This document shows, one piece after another, positions 35,484-46,977 of a stretch of DNA of 64,000 bases (within the stretch, counting starts at the first letter, position 1; each line of letters opens with the position of its first letter). The DNA is from Haemonchus contortus (lineage: Eukaryota > Nematoda > Chromadorea > Rhabditida > Trichostrongylidae), in assembly GCA_000469685.2 (NCBI GenBank), contig LS997562.1, positions 11,509,514 through 11,573,513 of the forward strand. The letters are read 5' to 3'. A program made the position numbers and the translations under genes. The notes under the pieces are model-generated. The model was not told the origin of the DNA. It saw only the letters and a list, made by a program, of their open reading frames with translations, and ran no database searches.

Positions 35484-36660
35484 TCAGCCCCAATAATCAA
35501 ATATTAACGGAACCCTGCGTTTTTCACAGTCAGTCCTGTTCAAGTTCCGATCGATTTTGTACATGCTCGTCACATTATATACGGTATTAATGGACGTGGA
35601 ATTCTCCGCGAACAAGTAGCACATATTCTGAAATCGTTGAAAACCTCATTATGTAATGGTATAACTACAGCTCGGCGGGAGAGAAGACGAATGGTCTATC
35701 CGCCACGATCTCAAAACGCTAGAGCAGGAACAGCCACTAGGCGTAGATGAAAGCTTTGGATATGGTCAAGACGCGCCAACAGGGTCACGACCACCACGTT
35801 TGCCGTTTTAGGGTGATGGCGGTCGCGTATGCTAGCCCGCACCCAAAATGTTCTACAGATGTTGTTGACGAAAAATCAAAAGCCTATACACTAGAGCGTT
35901 AACAAGGCAAGCGGAGCAGATGGGAATCCTGCGAACATTGCTCTTATTGGTTTGATATCCGCAAAAAACACCCAAAAGTCACAAGAGAAGGTAGTCTCCC
36001 CAACAACATTACCCGGGTTCCAACTGTGGCACAGCATTATAGTGGAAAATAAAAATTTATAAAATTCCACAAAAACCTACCAAATTATTAACGAGTGCCA
36101 GGGTACAGTTAGTTCTTCCAACGCATGATCCCAAGCATTCACCGTGAACTGCATACCAATAATGGCTAAACATCCGTTCCCCTCGCACATTTATCGTTTC
36201 ATTATTGAGGTCACGGTGAAAGAATGTAACTGAGATGGAGGAAGAGTGCATCTGGAAGAGTTGTTATCAAAAGGCACACGAATAAGTAGTCATTCGGGAA
36301 ATGTTCAGTCCCAGCAACAACCCGTATGCTCCCTTTACCGTACTCTTATCCGAATACGTGAAGTCTCTAGAGTGACGGAGGACTTGGTGCTTGCCAAGCG
36401 TATGACGGTGAAGTTAAGCTCTTTATAAGTCCTAAGCCCTTAGCAGTTCCACAACGACACGACGTACTTAAGCTCCTCCCTCAACAGCTTTCAAAGCTTT
36501 TTAGTGCTTTCCCTCTTCCGCTTCTTCAAGCATTTCCCCTCAGCCGTTCAAATTTAGACGATGTCACTGCTCTCAAGAAAATCGCTAAACTATTATAAAA
36601 AGCGTTCACAGAGGATACCTGCCCGAAGAACAGCACGGCGAACATTGTTGTCGAGGACAT
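35484..36660 (-). CDS. Secreted PAN_3-like protein, BC copy 4 (BC4)
   Basis: Minus-strand exons: 36619-36660 (MSSTTMFAVLFFGQ), 36081-36251 (57 codons) and 35484-35627 (47 codons plus TGA); 118 residues, phase 0 junctions. Exon 2 carries the cluster GECLGSCVGRTNC. Exon 3 starts NMCYLFAENSTS, two residues shorter than BC2 and BC3, and carries YKIDRNLNRTDCEK. An AATAAA lies on the minus strand at 35334-35339, about 145 nt past the stop. The first exon differs from BC1-BC3 in starting MSSTT, which it shares with BC6 and BC7. It is the last gene before the array changes from alternating AD/BC to BC only. Confidence 0.7.
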
Positions 36661-39054
36661 GGCGAAGTGCATCGGGTCTGAATCATCCAAGTAATTTCTT
36701 GAAATTCCATTACAATAAAAGTGATTCGATAAATCATGCCCTAACCAAATGCTCTCTCTGTTATTGCATGATGAAGAAAAGAAGCTTGAACCTGTTTGCT
36801 TATTGTACGAATTTCTTGATTTGAACGAATGTGATGAGACTAGCCTCTCACAACGACACAACCCTTTTGAAGTTCACATTTAGTCTAAGGTTATGAATTG
36901 AATTCCTTGTCAAGCATGTGAAAAGAAAAAAAAACAACCAGCTACATCTGGTGTGCGACACACAAATTGCGTTTTTTGTTATATTTTGAACGATACGGGA
37001 ACTGGACTCTTGCTGAAAATTGACCATCTACGGTATACAAGAAAGAGCTGACTTTGAAAGAAAAGGGAAGATCATGCTGAAAAATTTTATTCTGAGGGAC
37101 TTACAACCTTTCAGAAACTATGCCACCTAAGAGTGATCCCTTGTTGCTAGGCAAGTAGGTCTTAAGTACCATGCCATGGCAGATACCACGAAAAAATGGT
37201 CCTGTGATTCTGAAAGCATTATTGCTTCAGAAATTGACATAGTTAAATAGACTATATGTCTTTTTCCGGCACTTACTATGCCAACCGTCTAAGCTGTTCG
37301 ACTACCATGAAGCCCATGTATCGATGCGAAATGTGAAGGAAGACTGCCGCTCGAGTCCTCGCATTTTCATCCACTGCTTACTCCTTTTCCAAAAAGGAGC
37401 ATTTACAGCCGTAAGGATTTTGGGATGTAGGAACACTATGGGATGACTGTGTGCAACTCGTTTTGTCTGTTACATGTCAGTTACTTCTGGGATTACGGCG
37501 AGAATTCGACAGCACCTTGTCTTCCGTTCGGTGATAATGTAGTTGAAGGAGGTCACTGAATTATGCTATACCTCTCTAGTGGCAGTCGATGAAGTTCATA
37601 TGATTTGCCTAACCTGTATTCACTTCAATCATTAGGGATTCCTGACCCAACAACACATCAAAATACCCTGCACGGGGAGTCTTCTACACCTCCAGGCTCT
37701 GTTTACTGCTCGACACTGTGTCTCTGATTACTGCTTGACACATCCCAATTGTTGAAACGTTCGGTAGACTTTGAAGCTTCTTTTTAACACGAGCGGATGG
37801 AATTCGCTTCCTTCACCTTAATGACTGCCTCTTAGCGCAGAGACTGGTCACCTGATATACATTTATACCTATTCTCCCGGAAAGGAAGTCGATCCTGACG
37901 TTGATTGAATGGTCAGTTTTGGGTGTAGAAATGAGTAGGAAAAATTGTGTAGCAGTCGTGCGTTCACATACAGGTGCGTGTACCGCATTTAGCAAACAAT
38001 GTTCCCATCCCGAAGAAGGCAGTCTCGTTGTAGGTGGGCAACATGTGTAGTAACTTTTGCTGTTCCATGTAACTTTGTTTAATGGAATTCTTGTTTCGAG
38101 AGATTTACGCCGCTTATGATATTTGAATCTCTGCATTCCTAGGACATCAAATGTTCAGATTTTTCCAGCCTACGCGTTTGACCAATCTTTTGCTTTGTTT
38201 CCTTTTCGCTTCTTTGGTATATGATAGAAATGATCCTTCCGTTATTATTCGATGCGCAGCATCGCTTCCACCATTCAAGCTTCACACCGTTCGCATCGTT
38301 TGCCACGTGGCACTGGGCGCCTGGCGTGGAGCGTGCACACAACACCTTTCTTTTTCGCCATGTCATTCATATCGCTCGGTCGGCCTATCTTCTAGCGCAT
38401 CTCATTTTTGCAGTTTAGCCCGTCATCCAGCTTCGCTGACAAGTGGTTCATCAGCATACCAGCACCAATCCTACCGCACAGCCAAGGAAGGAACGAGGAA
38501 AGAAGCTCTGAGGAGTAGGAAGAACTATGATAGGATGGAGGAGAATGAGCTGTTAGCTGCCGCTGGGTAGCTTATGTCACCTGCAGCTCAGGGAGGACGC
38601 ACGCACCGAGACGCTCCAAGAACAGCGAGGGAGTTTGGCACACTCCCGCAGACACCTTCGAATTCTGCTTTCCCTAGGGCAGTACGTGCCGATGGTCCCC
38701 TAGTGACGCAGAAGCTTGCCCGTTGGTTTTACGTTCTAATAGCTTGCTAGTGAACATAAATTTGTTTATCCTTTATGTCTGTTCTTTGGGCAATAATTTG
38801 ACTGGCAAGGTCCACGCATATCGCATTCTCTTTAGTATCATAGTTCTTTGTTTTATAGTACAACACTTATTTAGATGGCGGTTTATTCCTTAATAATATG
38901 ACACGCACACGCAGGTAATGGGCTCCTTAACACCGCACCATCCGTCGCGACAGGCTTTGTGAAACAGGAAAAAGCTTTTATTGCGAAGCTATTTCAGCTA
39001 TTCAGATTTGCCATTCTACAATAAAGACATGAGAATTGTTTGATTCTAATGAAC
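36661..39054. other. Spacer between BC4 and the BC5 relic
   Basis: No host exon is supported. The conserved spacer block is at 37120-37190. From about 38250 to 38890 there is a stretch that the paralogous spacer near 45830-45850 lacks. A minus-strand AATAAA for the relic lies at 38977-38982. Confidence 0.45.
38250..38890. repeat. Putative insertion relative to the BC6-BC7 spacer
   Basis: The flanks (ATAGAAATGATCCTTCCGTT on the left; GAAACAGGAAAAAGCTTTTA on the right) line up with about 45830-45910, where only some 50 bp separate them. The extra sequence is moderately GC-rich. The apparent 139-codon frame in it has no recognisable domain. I could not define termini. Confidence 0.4.
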
Positions 39055-40020
39055 TCAATAATAAATGTAGTCGACAGAATTTATTGTTGGAGTTTGACCC
39101 TTTTTCTTTTCACACTCCGTCCTGCTCATGTTTCGATCGAGTTTGTATGTATGTACGCCTCGGATCAGTTACACCACTACTGGTATTGCTGGACTCTTCG
39201 AACTTTTGGCAAAACCCTGAAATCGTGGATAATTGCATTATGGAATGGTATATGTACGTTAAATGTAGATTAAGGCGGATAGCTATGGGTCAGGACGCGT
39301 CAACGAGCTCGCGACCAGCACGTTCGCCGTTCCAGGATGATGGCGATCGCATATGCCAATCCGCACTCAAAAGGTACTGTAATGGAAGAAAAATTGAAAC
39401 TGGACTCTAGAAGGCCTACAAGACAAACAGAGAAGTTGAAAACAAAAAACATAAACACTGCTCGAGGTAACTTTATATGTGAGGAAAACACATGAGCGGA
39501 GAAGAGGCGATAAATCATCCTACACTATTGTTTTTGGAAGCCTAACTGTGAAATTATATCAGAAGGAAAAATTTCATTGAGTTTCAAAAAACCTCAAGCT
39601 CGAAGATATGATTGTGAAGTCGCAATTAGCGTTTCAAATGCATTTTCCCAAGTAGTAACCAGTGGTCAGAAAAGCATTATAGCTTGTCAACGGCATCCCT
39701 TGCACATGTATTTCTTCAGTACTAGCATCATGGGTAAAGAATGTACAAGAGATGGAGGAAGGTACATTTTAAACAGGTGGTACCAAAAGGCACTCGCATA
39801 CGTAATCATTTGGGAGATTCCAGCTCCTTTCGCCACAAATTTTGAAGCACATCCAGCTCTGTTCAACTATTTTGTTTGCGTCTTCTTTAAGCATTTTTTC
39901 TCGAGGAATTGAATTTGGCTCGTGTCAAAAAAAGAAAAATTATCGCAAAATGCGTATGCAGGCCTGAGAGAGTCGTACTTGAAAGAAGAACAGTACGACG
40001 AACACTGTTGTCGAAGACGT
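39055..40020 (-). pseudogene. BC subfamily copy 5 (BC5), pseudogene
   Basis: The signal-peptide exon (39979-40020) has the normal 42-nt length and sequence, but the start codon is ACG instead of ATG. In the middle exon (about 39595-39772) the TTTCAG acceptor reads TTTAAA, one base is missing near the start, the first cluster cysteine codon is TAC, and a TGA follows KCI. In the last exon (about 39055-39220) the frame slips between the FCQKFEESSN segment and the YKLDRN signature. Five independent lesions make loss of function near certain. Confidence 0.75.
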
Positions 40021-42221
40021 GGCGAAGTGTGCCATCCTCGAGTTATCCAATTAGATTATGTAAATTACAGCGTGATAAAAGTTTTTCGTGTTATCATAAC
40101 CTTCGGAGAACACCGTAATTACATAACGATGAAGTTAAGTATTCGGCTCATTGCTTATTCTACGGAATTCCGAATGGACGAAGATGAAGATCATCGCACA
40201 TCAAGAGTGTTCCTAGCACTTCAACTGGGCTCAACGCAGGCTAGAACATCGGTTCAGACCACTTGTAATTAGTTCATTGAATAGCCATGAATTGTATTCT
40301 ACATTAAGCATATGATAAAAATTTAAAACAGGCGAACGAACCCCTGCCCTGTAACTCAGCAAGTAAGCTTTTTACCGTTTTCACGATTTAGAAGTAAAAC
40401 TACTATCTTTGCTAAGCAATGAAAAACCCAACCAGACGGAGTGACATTAGGTCATGCCGGCACGAAATTCTCACTATCCCTCACCTGCTCCTAGCATGCT
40501 AAGGAAGAGAAAGCCCTAGTTGAGAGATTGTTAATGAAAACCTCATGGGGAGATTCACTTGAGTAAGCCATCGTCTCAAGCGCTAGTATGGCTATGGATA
40601 CAGACTGTGGAAGAACACTTGGTTGTTTTCAAGATTCACCTTTAAAGGGTTACTTGTTCACTTTTAATTACCTTACAAATCCATTCTTCCTCTGCCAGAC
40701 TCATTTGCTTCTTTCCCGACCGTGGCTCGATTCTCCTATAACCTATACCCCTATCGTACTCTCCACAAGTCTGAACCTCTGCAACTCACTAAGTTCGGTA
40801 AGTACTAATGGGATTTCCGCTAAGACGGGGTTTGGCAGGATCACTGGGACTTCACTTCACTCAGATAGATTTTCCGTATGAGTGAAAGTCTTGCATTCAT
40901 ATAATCATGTAATCTTGTTACTCATCGGTCTTGAAGCAAGTACGGATCTCAGCTAATGTTCCAAGTAGGACGTCGTTCAGAATGGGCTATCAAATTGGCT
41001 GGCTTGGGCTGGAACTGGCTGAGTAAATAAAAGGGAAGAGTATGCCGAATTTGAGGTAGTGGTAAAAAAATAACGCTGGATCATCACATAGAAGGAAACT
41101 TACTTTTCGTGCTTTGACTGATACATACAAATGGTCTTGAGTCGGATATGTGCATTGCCCAAGTGGCGCACTACTACATACTCATGGTCCGGCGTTCGAA
41201 TTCTGGATCAACTTTAAAGGCCAACCAATAATTTAATCTTTCTGGTGTCGGTGTGCAGTACCTTGTCCCCAAAACGTGTGACACTCGCCGCGTTAGCATG
41301 AAGAGAAAGCTTTGAATTCTCAGTGCAGGGACACGGTAGCCTGCGTGGAACCAGTGGTGGGAATTCGGGTAGGAGTAACGCCGCCCAGGATCGATAGTCG
41401 GTGCCAGATTTGTGTTGAAGGAAAGGAATGACGTATTGGACTGACGACTTTTGGCAATTTCCTGCGGTAGACCCTGATCGCAAAGCTGCTATCTGAATAT
41501 TTTCCGATACCTCTCCTACAATAAGGGTACAATGACTTGAGGTGGCAGGCCGATGTAAAATTCAGTGCTCTCAGATCAGTTTACCGAGTAACTAATCCTG
41601 GAGGTACGGATGACTTGGTTGGATCGGCGAAAATGGATCCGGAATCGGAACCCCTGACCTTGCGTGTGTGTGATATTGCTCTCCTCTCACCACACCTGTC
41701 AGGGTATGGGACAGACGCAAGTTGTAATGGACACGCACATTTGTGCAGTAGTTGTGCGAACACATACATTTATAGCTGTATCTACCTTTTTGCGAGCAAT
41801 CGTACCATCCCAAGCAGGAGATCGAGTACTGCTTAGGATGACACAAGGGTTTGGCATGGTCGCTGAGCACCATGTGTCGTAACTCTGTACCTTCATGGAG
41901 CTCTTGTTCTTCGGGCTCTATGTTGACCATGACTCTTTTCAGCTTCTTTGGATACTGTTGGAGATAATCCTTTTTCTTGTATCACGTGATTTCTGGATTA
42001 GGAGCTCCGTAGACAATTTGAAGAACGACCGTGGCACAGGAAAAACATTTATTGCAAAGCTACAGTATTCACAGTTACTATTCTACAATCCAAACATGCA
42101 ACTCTTTTCGAATAAAATGAATAAAGTAAAGCAGTCAGAGAAAATCGGCGTAATTTCTTTTCCAATAGTCATAGTCTATGAATGGAACCTGGACTACTTC
42201 ACAATCAGCACCCTCCTCCCA
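40021..42221. other. Spacer between BC5 relic and BC6
   Basis: No coding exon is supported. A partial SINE lies at 41526-41695 and the BC6 poly(A) signal AATAAA is on the minus strand at 42048-42053. A region around 40690-40880 is paralogous to about 47340-47490 (shared ATAACCTATACCCCTATC). Confidence 0.5.
41526..41695 (-). repeat. Partial SINE copy
   Basis: GACTTGAGGTGGCAGGCCGA and the B-box-side segment GGAACCCCTGACCTTGCGTG match other copies. The tail side is truncated. Confidence 0.5.
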
Positions 42222-43919
42222 CTAGTCATATTCTAGCCACGGTATCTGGGCTGAGCCACAGTCAGGCCTGTCCAAGTTGCGATCGAGTTTGTACATTTCC
42301 GTCACATTGTATACGGTATTAATCGACGTGGAATTGTTGGACTCTCCGAACAAGAAGCACGAACCCTGAAATTGTGGAGAACCACATTATGTAATGGTTA
42401 AGTATAGCTCGACGGAATGGAAAATGAATGGTCTATCCGCCATGATTGTGAAACGCAAGAGTAAGAACAATTGTTAGGTGTAGAATAAAGGGGTGAGGTA
42501 TAGGTCAGGAGGGGACGTGACCACCACGTTCGACATTCTAGGGTGATGGCGATCGTGTGTGCCAGCCCGCATCCAAAGTGAACTATACTGTTGTCAAAAG
42601 TCAAAAGACTATACGCGAAAAGGAAAACAGGGAAGATTGAATTCTGCGAACACAGCTCGTGTTGACTTGATGGTCTGTAAAAAAATATCCGAAAGGAGGT
42701 GTAGTTTCCTAACAACATTACACAGGATCTAACGATGAAATCATAGCAGAAAATAAAAATTTGTAAATTTTTACAGTAACTCACCTCATCATCAAGGACG
42801 GCCAAGTTACATTTAATATTACCAAGGCATTCTCCTAAGCATACCCAGGGATATGGAGAATCATGGGTATTCAGTCGTGCTCCTCGCACATGCATCACTT
42901 TTTCAATGACATTATAATGAAAAAATGTATAAGAGATTGAGGAAGAATGCATCTGAAATAGTTGGTATCGAAAGGCGCACGTATAAAATTGAGTTGTCAT
43001 TTGGAAAGTCCCAGTGAGCACGGCAGAATTTACCGTACTCTCACCCGAGAAACTAAGAATTCTAGAATGTGCCGAATGAGATCGAAAGTGCTTGTCAAAC
43101 AAATGGCGTTGAAGATAAGCTCTCAGTGCTAATCCAGTAGTTCCGCAAGGACAAGAAGTATTCAGGTAACAGCTCCGACCACTTGCCAGCCCTGTTTGAG
43201 TGTTTTCCTCTCCCGCCTCCAAGCGTCAATGGTTTAGGTAACTCATGTCACTGCTTTCGTGGAAGTCGCTCATTTATTGTAAAAAAATGTACACGGGTGC
43301 CCAAAAAAAAAGAGACACTATGCATGGGGCCTAATCCAGGGCGGAATACGTAGTACACCGATTGAAGCAGCAGAATGTGATTGAGTAAATTGTTCTAAGA
43401 ATGTTGTTTGATGAAAGGAAGCAGGAACTCGTGTGGTTCCTATATCGGCATCAAAATATGAAGCCGTCTGCCATTGCGGACGCGTTCAAGACGACTTATG
43501 GGATATCGGTCGGCAATAAGCAGATACGCAACTTTCTCAATCAAGTCGCTCACGGACAGATTCCTGAGCATCGTCGCTTAGGATCTGGAAGACCGCTGAC
43601 TTCCTATAGCCCCGACGACTACGCAATGGTCTGCGACGTCGTGGGAGACGAGCCGATCTCGCCGACCTCAGACGACATCAAATTTACGTGGCAAAGACTT
43701 TCGATTTCGTCCATGCGGAAGGCCATTGAAGAATTCCGTAAACGAGTAGAATGTGTTCTTGATTTCGCGGGTGGTAATATTCAGTCAGAGTTTAATAAAG
43801 TTTGATTACATTGGTGGTACAAGCCGAGCAGTGCAAGTGTCTTTTTTTTGGGCACCCCTGTATATAGAAAATCGTACCTGAGAGAGGAACAGTACGACGA
43901 ACATTGTCGTTGACGACAT
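42222..43919 (-). CDS. Secreted PAN_3-like protein, BC copy 6 (BC6)
   Basis: Minus-strand exons: 43878-43919 (MSSTTMFVVLFLSQ), 42785-42952 (56 codons) and 42222-42365 (47 codons plus TAG); 117 residues. Exon 2 reads MHSSSISYTFFHYN and the cluster VCLGECLGNIKC. Exon 3 starts GSCFLFGESNNST and carries YKLDRNLDRPDCGS. Splice sites are canonical. Intron 1 contains the Tc1-like element at 43292-43860. A TTCAG just 17 nt upstream of the ATG (acceptor at 43937-43939 on the plus coordinates) is a good spliced-leader site. AATAAA at 42048-42053. A longer frame running through exon 2 into both introns should be ignored. Confidence 0.7.
43292..43860 (+). mobile_element. Internally deleted Tc1/mariner-like element, 569 bp
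   Basis: The terminal inverted repeats CACGGGTGCCCAAAAAAAAA (from 43292) and TTTTTTTTGGGCACCCCTG (to 43860) are flanked by TA at 43290-43291 and 43861-43862, the target duplication of the Tc1/mariner superfamily. The corresponding spot in BC8 (about 50375-50385) has no insert. It carries one short transposase remnant. Confidence 0.8.
43401..43805 (+). pseudogene. Tc1/mariner-like transposase remnant, 134 codons, catalytic core deleted
   Basis: The N-terminal part looks like the DNA-binding region of Tc1/mariner transposases: two helical segments (ELVWFLYRHQNMKPSAIAD, then GNKQIRNFLNQV) followed by a basic GSGRP stretch like the linker between paired helix-turn-helix units. The last 35 or so residues (FRKRVECVLDFAGGNI) look like the C-terminal end of the same proteins. 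The DDE catalytic domain, normally about 200 residues between these parts, is missing, so the frame is an in-frame internal deletion. It cannot catalyse transposition. Confidence 0.68.
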
Positions 43920-45972
43920 GGCGAAGTGTATTGGGTCTGAACCATCCAAATGGTTTCTTCATGTTACAATACAATGATAAAGGAGGCTCGATGAATCATG
44001 ATTTCAGCAAAACTCTGTTATGGCACAATGAAGAGGCGAAGCTTGAATCAGCTCGCTTATTCTACGAGATTCTTGATTAGAACGGATTTGATGAGGCTAA
44101 CATCTCACAACATCAAATCGTCTCTGACATCGCAACCCAATAGTAGTATTTTTAGAACAAAAACAACAATAAATGTTCAGTAGACCACTTATGGTTATAA
44201 GTTGAATTCCTTGTCAAGCATGTTGTAATAAGGGGACCAAAACAATCAGCCAAACTTAATCTGTGACTCAGAAATAGTGCTTTTTGTTATTTTTCAAACA
44301 ATACGAGAATTGTGCTGTACGAGAATTGTACTACTGTCCCTGCTGAGCATTTAACTCTTGCTGAGAAAACTGACCGTTTACGGTATACAACAAAGAGCTG
44401 TCTTCGAAAGAAAAGGGAAGATTGCTTTGAAGGATTCAATTCTCAAGAACCTATAACTTCAGAGACTAGATTACCTGAGAGTGATCCCTTGTTGCTAGGC
44501 AAGTAAGTCTTAAGTACCATGCCATGGCAGATACCACGAAAAAATGGTCCGGTGATTCTGAAAGCATTATTGCTTCAGAAATTGACATGGTTGAAGAGAC
44601 TATATGTCTTTTTCCGGCATTTACTATGCCAACCGTCTATCTGTTTGTCTGCCATAAAGCCAGGGTATCGAAGCCAAAAATGAAGGAAGGCTGCCGTCGT
44701 GCCCTGGCCAGTTTGTAGACTACGAGCGAATCATCACGATTTTGTGCTGGAAATTAATTCAGTGTTCTTGGTTCGTACTACTGATGGACAAGGTTGAGAA
44801 ATACATGGCAATTCGATTCAATTGTGGTCAGTTCATTTCAAGGGTTTTGGTGCTCTCGTAGTCATCACAATACCCTTGTCGTCTAGCAGGGAGTAAGCCT
44901 CTTCTTTGTGAAGTCTTTCCCCTCGTATTAAAGATTCACATACGGTATGGCCACACAACTCGAGCATTACAATTAAAAGTAAAAGTTATAGTATATGAAA
45001 TACTGCCTAGAAATTCAAACAAAAGGGAAGACTACCGAAAGACCAGGTCAGAACTCTGCAACTGGATCTGGGCTTGAAGGGTGCGCTCCTCCACAATTCT
45101 CCGCTCTAGTTCTTCCCGGAATGCTAGGTTCATGGTTTTTATGCCATCCCTATCTGCAAATAAAAAGATGACACTGCTTGACACTAGATGCGATTCCATG
45201 TGTTGAGTCGTTCCGGAAAATTCTTTTTCATGCGAGCACATGGAATTCGCATTCTTCTTTCATTCTTCCGTCGGTGGAATGGTCACGCATAGGTGGAGTG
45301 TGCGACTATGGATTCGGAACTCGAAAACTGATAATGCTCGTGTGACAGTGCGCCCCTTGTCCTGATACCACTAACGCCCTCTATCGTAAAACTATTCGTA
45401 GAATAATGCATACTAGTCTGGGAAACTTGCACTCTTATACCGCATTCAACAGCGCAATGTGGTTTTAGAGATGGCATTAGTATTCTTCTGTTGAGGCACA
45501 GGACTGACGTAAGTCAAATATTCATGCACAGTTGAGTAGTAATTGTGCGATCACATACAGATGCGTGTACCTCATTTAGACAACTCGTACCACCCCGAGG
45601 AGGGGAGTGTAAGGCTCAAAATGGGTTTGATACTGTAGCTGGGCAGCATGAGTCGTAACCGTTTGTTCTTCCATGGAGTTTTGTTTCCTGGAATTCTTGT
45701 TTCGAGAGGCTTACGCTGTTCATGATAATTTGGTGTCTGCATCCGTAGGACATCATATCTTCATTTTTCCCAGGCTATGCAGTTTATCGTTCGCTTGCTT
45801 AGCTTTCTTTTCAATTCTTTGTAATATGACAGAGATCTTTCCATTATACTTTTTAGATTGACAGCTTTGAAGACGATTTGCGAGGACAATGGAACAGGAA
45901 GAAGCTTTTACTGGCGAAGCTACAGTATCCAGGTCCGCCGTTCTACAAAACAAACACAAGAATTAATCAATT
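43920..45972. other. Spacer between BC6 and BC7
   Basis: No coding exon is supported. The conserved spacer block is at 44465-44530. A SINE head fragment lies at about 45280-45385. The BC7 3' flank has AGTAAA on the minus strand near 45906 where sister genes have AATAAA. Confidence 0.5.
45280..45385 (-). repeat. SINE head fragment
   Basis: It keeps the head half: GACAGTGCGCC on the minus side of the B-box region and TACCACTAACGCCCTC, the counterpart of the head end of other copies. The body is missing. Confidence 0.42.
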
Positions 45973-46977
45973 CTAAGGAACTGAATAATCCATGTAATTG
46001 TCAGAATTTATGACCGGAAGCTTGACTTTTCTACACTCGGTCCTATTCATGCTGCGATCGAGTTTGTATATATGCCTTGGATCGAATATGCTAACATGAA
46101 ATTTGGAGGACCCTTGGACCATTTGGCAAAAACCCTGAAATCATGGGAATTGCATTATGGAGCGGTGTATTCACAGTTGAATGAAATAGAATTTGAGCGG
46201 TTTAACCGTCATGATTTCGAAGCGCGAGAACAAAAACTACCGTTAGAGGTAGATTAGAGCGGTTAGTTATGGGTCGGGATGTACCAACGGGGCCGTTTGC
46301 AGTTCGAGGATGACGGCGATCGCGTATGCCGGCCCGCATTCAAAATGCACTCATTGATGGCACAGGTCAGGAGAGTACTATACCCTGGAGGGCCAACAAG
46401 ACAAACAGAGAAGGTGGAACCCTGTGAACATTGCTCGAGCCAACTTGATATGTGGAAAAAATACCTAGGCGGAGCAATAGGAAGCAGTCCAGCTTACACC
46501 ACTACCTATGGGATTTTAACTGTGAAATGAAGTTAGACGCAAAAAAATTCTTCAAAATCTAGAAAATCTCACGTTAGAAGATATGACTGCTGTGTCACAA
46601 TTAGCATTTCCAATGCATTGTCCCAAGCAGTAATCAGTAGTCGAAAAAGCATTATAGCTTTTCAACCACGCCCCTGGCACATTCATTTCTCCAGTATTGA
46701 CATCATGGCGAAAGAATGTACAAGAGATGGAGGAAGGGTATATCTGAAACAGTCAGCACCAGAAGGCACATGCATACGTAGTCATTTGGAAGATTCATGC
46801 TCCTATCACAACAACTTTTGAAGCTGTCCAGTTCTGTTTATCTATCTTCTTTCTTGCTCTTCTCTAAATTTCTTCCTTAAAAAATTAGATTTGGCATGTG
46901 TCGAGAAAATCGGCAGATTATTCTTGAATGCGTACCTGAGAGAAGAACAGTATGACAAACACTGTTGTCGAGGACAT
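45973..46977 (-). CDS. Secreted PAN_3-like protein, BC copy 7 (BC7)
   Basis: Minus-strand exons: 46936-46977 (MSSTTVFVILFFSQ), 46573-46743 (57 codons) and 45973-46134 (53 codons plus TAG); 124 residues. Exon 2 begins with ATA, not ATG, after its TTTCAG acceptor, reads FFRHDVNTGEM and has the cluster YCLGQCIGNANC. Exon 3 starts GFCQMVQGSS and carries YKLDRSMNRTECRK. It is missed by ORF callers because exon 2 has no start codon. Compact introns without insertions. Closest relative is the BC5 relic. The poly(A) signal seems to have changed to AGTAAA. Confidence 0.65.

Noticed and set aside
38151..38570. A 139-codon plus-strand frame
   Set aside because: No domain, no splice or SL context, and it lies in a likely inserted repeat.
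42398..43222. A 274-codon minus-strand frame
   Set aside because: Only its middle (42785-42952) is coding: exon 2 of BC6. The rest reads through intron sequence by chance.
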